From NCBI GenBank assembly GCA_030638825.1, contig DAOWDU010000009.1, positions 1 through 32,565 of the forward strand: a stretch of 32,565 nt of DNA, in the 5' to 3' direction. Each line of letters begins with the position of its first letter. Positions within the stretch are counted from its first letter, which is position 1. The notes beneath the pieces were generated by a model, which was not told where the DNA came from, did no database searches, and saw only the letters and a list, made by a program, of their open reading frames with translations. Position numbers and translations under genes: made by a program. The stretch comes from a bacterium. Lineage in GTDB: Bacteria > Patescibacteriota > Minisyncoccia > JAHIHE01 > JAGLIN01. This document shows positions 29,108 to 32,565 of this stretch, one piece after another.

Positions 29108-30040
29108 ATGAATCTTCAACAAAAGAAAACTATTATCAACTATACAAAACAAATCATATACAGAACTAAAAAAATTCTTAAAAAATTGTCTAAATTTATT
29201 ATTTGGATAATATGGGATTTTTCTGGTATTCGTTTTGTTTGGCAAAAAATTAGACCACCAATTGATAAAGCTACAAATAAAAGACAACCTGCGACTTTTC
29301 TTTTATGGATAGTGAGTATTTATCTTGTTTTATTTGGTATAACTTCCCAAATATATGAAAACAGAGTTGATATAATTGAAAATAGAACCGGTGCAATTCT
29401 TGTTCAACTATTCGCTCCTGTAGATACATTTCAATTTAAAAATGCTTTAAGTAGAATTTCAACAGTGAAAAATATGTCATGTCCAGTTAAACCAAATATA
29501 TTTAAACCTCAATCTATTTTTAATTCTTTATTTAAAAATGGCAGACATGAAGAAACAGTTGCTTTACTAGAAGAAGCTACTATGAATTTCAAGGGTAACT
29601 TTAATAATGTAAATTTAAGTGGAGCTGATTTTCGAAATGTTTATCTTGAGAATGCTGATTTTCAAGATTCTAATCTTGAATATGCTGATTTTCAAGATGC
29701 TAATCTTAAACATGCTGATTTTCGAAATGCTAATCTTTCTAGTGCTAATTTTCAAGATACTGACGATACTGACGATAATAATCTTCAATATGCTATTTTT
29801 CAAGGTGCTAACCTTTCTAATGCTAACTTTCAAGATGCTGACCTTTTTGATGCCGATTTTCAAAATGCATTTTGTAAAAACACAAATTTTAAAATTGAAC
29901 AACTTTCAAAAGTAAAAACCTTATATAATACTGAGTTAGATCCAGAACTTATGAAACAAATGAAAAAAAAATATCCTCATCTTTTTGAAAAACCTACAGA
30001 AATTAACAGCAATAAAGTAAGTGAAAAAACAAAATTATAA
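29108..30040 (+). CDS. Membrane pentapeptide-repeat protein
   Basis: 310 residues. Basic N-terminus, a hydrophobic stretch (about 29-38) and a clear membrane helix (about 62-80), then an unrecognised region to about 160. Residues about 163-255 are pentapeptide repeats of the A(D/N)FQ(D/N)/(A/S)NL type, which fold as a right-handed quadrilateral beta-helix. The repeat register is broken once by six extra residues (TDDTDD), encoded by two copies of a 9-base unit. The C-terminal 50 residues are charged and helical. No transport or toxin domain is attached. It points away from the defense operon, and its role is unknown. Confidence 0.8.
   Translation: MNLQQKKTIINYTKQIIYRTKKILKKLSKFIIWIIWDFSGIRFVWQKIRPPIDKATNKRQPATFLLWIVSIYLVLFGITSQIYENRVDIIENRTGAILVQLFAPVDTFQFKNALSRISTVKNMSCPVKPNIFKPQSIFNSLFKNGRHEETVALLEEATMNFKGNFNNVNLSGADFRNVYLENADFQDSNLEYADFQDANLKHADFRNANLSSANFQDTDDTDDNNLQYAIFQGANLSNANFQDADLFDADFQNAFCKNTNFKIEQLSKVKTLYNTELDPELMKQMKKKYPHLFEKPTEINSNKVSEKTKL
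29756..29773 (+). repeat. Tandem 9-base repeat inside the pentapeptide gene
   Basis: GATACTGAC occurs twice in a row, adding exactly 18 bases and shifting the F-to-L spacing from 5 to 11 residues. The reading frame is kept. Confidence 0.75.
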
Positions 30041-30084
30041 ATTTGTTTTTATATGTAAAAATGGTTTTCATTAAATTAATTAAA

Positions 30085-30192
30085 TCAACTTAAGGCAAGT
30101 TTTCTATCAAGTCCCATCAGTTCTCCCTTAATTCTATCCCACTCTACAGTTCTGAACGCGTCCACTATTGGACCCTGACCTAAAATAACCGT
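30085..30192 (-). pseudogene. Possible C-terminal gene fragment at the right side of the island
   Basis: Thirty-five codons without a start, ending in TGA. It includes GPIVDAFRTVEWDRIKGELM and then GLDRKLALS. The TVEWDRIKGEL phrase looks like a small CPR mobile-element protein I recall (TVDWxRVKGEL), which would fit debris at an element boundary. Low certainty. Confidence 0.3.
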
Positions 30193-30210
30193 TTATATTA
30201 GCGGTTATTT
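30183..30210 (+). terminator. Bidirectional-type terminator after the pentapeptide gene
   Basis: AAATAACCG (30183-30191), 10-base loop, CGGTTATTT (30202-30210), then TTATATTTC. The A-rich left flank would make a U-tract on the opposite strand as well. Confidence 0.6.
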
Positions 30211-30339
30211 TTATATTTCTACCCACTACCTAAAAAGTTTTGGGGTATTGGGCTTAATACTTTTTACGGTACAAACCATTTCGGGTATTTCGTAATTCAA
30301 AGAAATTTACTATTATCCCTTTTAATTTATGCAACCAAA

Positions 30340-30413
30340 TAAAAAAGGAGCTAAAAAAAATAAAGCTCCCGGCTTTCTAAATCTTTGAATCAAACTTGAT
30401 GTTTGATTTTTTG
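30340..30413 (-). terminator. Terminator of the surface protein gene, plus a second hairpin
   Basis: On the minus strand GGAGCT pairs with AGCTCC (30364-30369, 30347-30352) and is followed by six T. Nearer the gene a second hairpin, AATCAAAC/GTTTGATT (30388-30395, 30401-30408), has its T-run on the plus strand. The rest of the 391-base gap (30041-30431) holds the fragment at 30085 and the terminator at 30183; nothing else was recognised. Confidence 0.6.
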
Positions 30414-30431
30414 GTTCTTGTTTTGGTTTTC

Positions 30432-32565
30432 CTAAAATTGTTCCTCCTCATAAATAACTGCTAAATCATTATTCGTCTCGTTCGTCTCGTCAATGACATT
30501 CTGAAAATCAGCAAACACTCTGATTTCGTCTCCCGTTTTAATATCTGGAGAAAGAGAGAGCCAAGTGTCTCTTATTGCGCCAGATCCTATGTAGTCTATT
30601 TGCGCGGTGCTTTCATAAAGACCGTTAACCTCCAATTTTAAGAGGATTATTTCCGCGCCTACTTCTCCAATATTTTGCACAACGACGAAAGCCTTGTTAT
30701 ATTCACCAACAACTTCGATTTCCGTAACAATCAAATCCGGCTTTAACTCTGGAGTGTCTATTATCAGTGTCGGACCGGCATAAATGATCGTCAGATCATT
30801 GTTTGTTTCGTCTTCTTCATCAATAGCATTTCTGAAATCAGCAAACATTCTAATCTCGTCTCCAGTTTCAATGTCATAGGAAACAGGGAAACAAACCTCT
30901 ATTACCGCACCGGGTTTCATATAGTTTATCTGCGTGGCAAGCTCATAACAGCCGTTGATTTCCAACAATACAAGAACATACTCTGCTCCCGCGTCCCCAA
31001 TATTCTGTACGGAGACAAGAATCTCCTCCTCATCTTCATCAACAACATAAGCAACCTGCATCTCCGTAACAGCTAAATCCGGCTTTGGTTCTGGTGTTGG
31101 CTCAGGTGTTGGAGTTAGCTCTGGTGTCGGTGTAAGTGTCGGGTCCGGTGTAGGAGTCGGAGTTGGATTTGGTGTTGGTTCCAGCGTAGGTGTCGGACTT
31201 GGCGTTGGATTTGGTTCCGGAATTGGAGTCGGCGTCGGAGTTATTGTTGGGTTTGGCGTCGGCTCGGGTGTCGGTGTGGATGTCGGTTCTACAGTCGGCT
31301 CAGGTGTCGGCATCGGTGTTGCTGTCGGACTTGGCGTTGCTGTAGGCGTTGGCGTTGGTGGATTTGATGTCGGTGTCGGCGTTGGCGTTGATGTCGGTGT
31401 CGGATCAACAATAACAGGTTGCGGTTCATTGATAATAAAAGCGTTCGCTTCCTCTTTATCATCATACCAAACTCCTGTATTATGATTCAGAATAACCCAG
31501 TGAGCATCGTAATATCCCGCATCTGCAGATAGTGGTAGATTAAAGTATCTCACAAAGTATTGTGAATCTACAGACGAACATCCTACGCATGTTCCAGATT
31601 CAAGAGTGACTACTTTATCACTACTCCAATCGTCAATCCAATTGGTACACATATTTGCTGGTTTAATCTGCGCTCCCAAACGAACATCTTCAATCTTGTT
31701 GGCAAATGGATTACTGATCCAATATTTAAAAGTAAGCGTATCACTTTCTTCATAAATAAAGTAATCGAGATCTTGATTAATAATCATTGGCTTTTTATCG
31801 GTCTTGACTATTTTTATATAATCAAATCCAACCGTGTCCACTCCTGAAGATCTTCCACTTTCCGCTGGGTCTATCCTAATTCCAGTGATTGTTCCTTTCC
31901 ACAAATTATGATTTCCCATATAGATTGTGTAAGGTTTCCAAGCGCCGCAATTGTCAACCTTGAATTCAACTATCTTGCTCTCGCTATAGCTCGGAGAACT
32001 TTCTGTCGTAAAGTAAATCCTCGCATTCCCATCTGGACAATTACTTGCCATGTTTATTTCTATGGCGTTGTAATTGTTGGCGTTGAGCAAGAGATTATCA
32101 ATCTGTGTCCATGGATCATTCTCTTTCGGATCAATTCTGTATCTTCCATCTGGTGCTACAGAAGAAGATACAACGGTGCTGGCAGAAGCTTCCCATCCTT
32201 GAGTATATGTGGGAATATTGAAATCCCAGTGATCTGTTGTGCCTAATCTGTAGAAATGCACACCGAGATCATGTATGGAATCAGTAGCAAGACTGTACGG
32301 AGTCCGATCGCCTATTCTAACAATACTATCAGAAACAATATTGTAATTTGAGTCTACCACCTTAAAACTTTTGTCTCCATAATTCTCAAGAACTATCATT
32401 GTATGCATTCCGTCATAAAATCCCTCTAAATCAGTATTATGGGAAACTTGAATAATATCTCCCCACATAGCCTGATTCATTTGGATTTCTGTGCCAGCGT
32501 CTAAGTAACATTGTGTGTAATCATTTCCAAGATTTCCTCCTGCCTCATTAACCACTTTCTGGACG
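30432..32565 (-). CDS. Large surface protein: CHAP-like, jelly-roll-like, Pro/Thr linker, two CARDB repeats (5' end off window)
   Basis: About 710 residues are visible and the frame stays open to the edge; the GTG at 32555 is just an internal codon candidate. The first 110 residues ([35 protein letters not shown]) look like the second half of a CHAP/NlpC-type cysteine peptidase, with His in GMHTMIV and an Asp/Asn in VVDSNY; the Cys would be upstream. Then come a jelly-roll-like region (to about 250), a strand-rich domain with [13 protein letters not shown] and a CVGC pair, a linker of about 110 residues almost entirely Pro, Thr and small residues, and two CARDB repeats beginning KPDLAVTE and KPDLIVTE and each ending in ETNNDL. 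No sorting signal follows. Presumably exported. Confidence 0.75.
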   Translation of the reverse strand, partial: VQKVVNEAGGNLGNDYTQCYLDAGTEIQMNQAMWGDIIQVSHNTDLEGFYDGMHTMIVLENYGDKSFKVVDSNYNIVSDSIVRIGDRTPYSLATDSIHDLGVHFYRLGTTDHWDFNIPTYTQGWEASASTVVSSSVAPDGRYRIDPKENDPWTQIDNLLLNANNYNAIEINMASNCPDGNARIYFTTESSPSYSESKIVEFKVDNCGAWKPYTIYMGNHNLWKGTITGIRIDPAESGRSSGVDTVGFDYIKIVKTDKKPMIINQDLDYFIYEESDTLTFKYWISNPFANKIEDVRLGAQIKPANMCTNWIDDWSSDKVVTLESGTCVGCSSVDSQYFVRYFNLPLSADAGYYDAHWVILNHNTGVWYDDKEEANAFIINEPQPVIVDPTPTSTPTPTPTSNPPTPTPTATPSPTATPMPTPEPTVEPTSTPTPEPTPNPTITPTPTPIPEPNPTPSPTPTLEPTPNPTPTPTPDPTLTPTPELTPTPEPTPEPKPDLAVTEMQVAYVVDEDEEEILVSVQNIGDAGAEYVLVLLEINGCYELATQINYMKPGAVIEVCFPVSYDIETGDEIRMFADFRNAIDEEDETNNDLTIIYAGPTLIIDTPELKPDLIVTEIEVVGEYNKAFVVVQNIGEVGAEIILLKLEVNGLYESTAQIDYIGSGAIRDTWLSLSPDIKTGDEIRVFADFQNVIDETNETNNDLAVIYEEEQF
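31086..31410 (-). repeat. Low-complexity Pro-Thr coding repeat
   Basis: Degenerate six-base units coding Pro-Thr, with Glu, Asn, Ser and Ala variants, inside the surface protein. It is distinctly more GC-rich and strand-biased than its surroundings. Such tracts expand and contract easily. Confidence 0.85.

Larger units (their letters stand above)
14088..30200. mobile_element. Probable integrated element in tRNA-His (right end uncertain)
   Basis: The left end is set by tRNA-His and the recombinase reading into it. Contents are accessory: recombinase, small DNA-binding proteins, DUF5659-like and other small CPR-type genes, structured RNA, type III restriction-modification, PIN-like and NERD proteins. 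The right end is a guess at the non-coding stretch with gene debris near 30.1-30.2 kb. I found no second copy of the tRNA 3' end in the window. With a serine recombinase the shared core may be only a few bases, so absence of a long repeat is not decisive. Confidence 0.45.

Noticed and set aside
29615-29915. Long alternative frames on both strands across the pentapeptide repeats
   Set aside because: They mirror the 15- and 30-base periodicity of the true gene and have repetitive, implausible translations.
31276-31485. Gly/Val-rich plus-strand frame opposite the Pro/Thr tract
   Set aside because: It is the antisense of the Pro-Thr coding repeat, with no start context of its own.

Overview
The window is AT-rich bacterial DNA that looks like a Patescibacteria (CPR) genome, most likely a Parcubacteria-like lineage. 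The reasons are lysine- and isoleucine-rich proteins, many tiny genes of types I associate with CPR mobile elements, a VanW/RecX pair, tRNA genes without encoded CCA, and UGA used as a normal stop (for example at the end of znuB), which argues against the UGA-recoding CPR lineages. The lineage assignment is inference.

Left part, 1-14.1 kb, is ordinary chromosome. It holds the start of a leftward pyruvate:ferredoxin oxidoreductase beta subunit, then a rightward zinc/manganese-type ABC transporter (substrate-binding protein, ATPase, permease) with a metallophosphoesterase coupled to the permease. Next come a leftward Fic AMP-transferase with its own operator-like promoter and a leftward ClpC unfoldase. 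Three rightward stand-alone genes follow (a DHH/MYG1-like protein and two unknown proteins), each ending in an intrinsic terminator. The block closes with recX-vanW and a tRNA cluster (Arg, Lys, His). It is peppered with short perfect palindromes, two of them inside reading frames without breaking them.

Middle and right part, 14.1 to about 30.2 kb, is an integrated element or defense island. A large serine recombinase ends antisense inside tRNA-His. Upstream of it lie a small-gene module (HTH protein, ribbon-helix-helix protein, three small conserved ORFs including a DUF5659-like one) and an OmpR-type winged-helix regulator. Divergent from the regulator is a compact multi-hairpin RNA with two GAAA tetraloops and a U-tract, followed by a coupled pair of tiny ORFs, one for a two-helix membrane peptide. 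A long leftward defense operon follows: an unknown 115-aa protein, an excisionase-type HTH, type III Mod and Res, an unknown protein, a membrane-anchored PIN-like protein and a NERD nuclease-like protein. Two genes of this operon are separated from the next by degraded copies of the same methyltransferase C-terminal tail, which suggests cassette exchange. A membrane pentapeptide-repeat protein and two coding fragments lie at the right side; no right attachment site was found.

The window ends inside a large leftward surface protein with a CHAP-like N-terminal region, a jelly-roll-like region, a Pro/Thr linker and two CARDB repeats.
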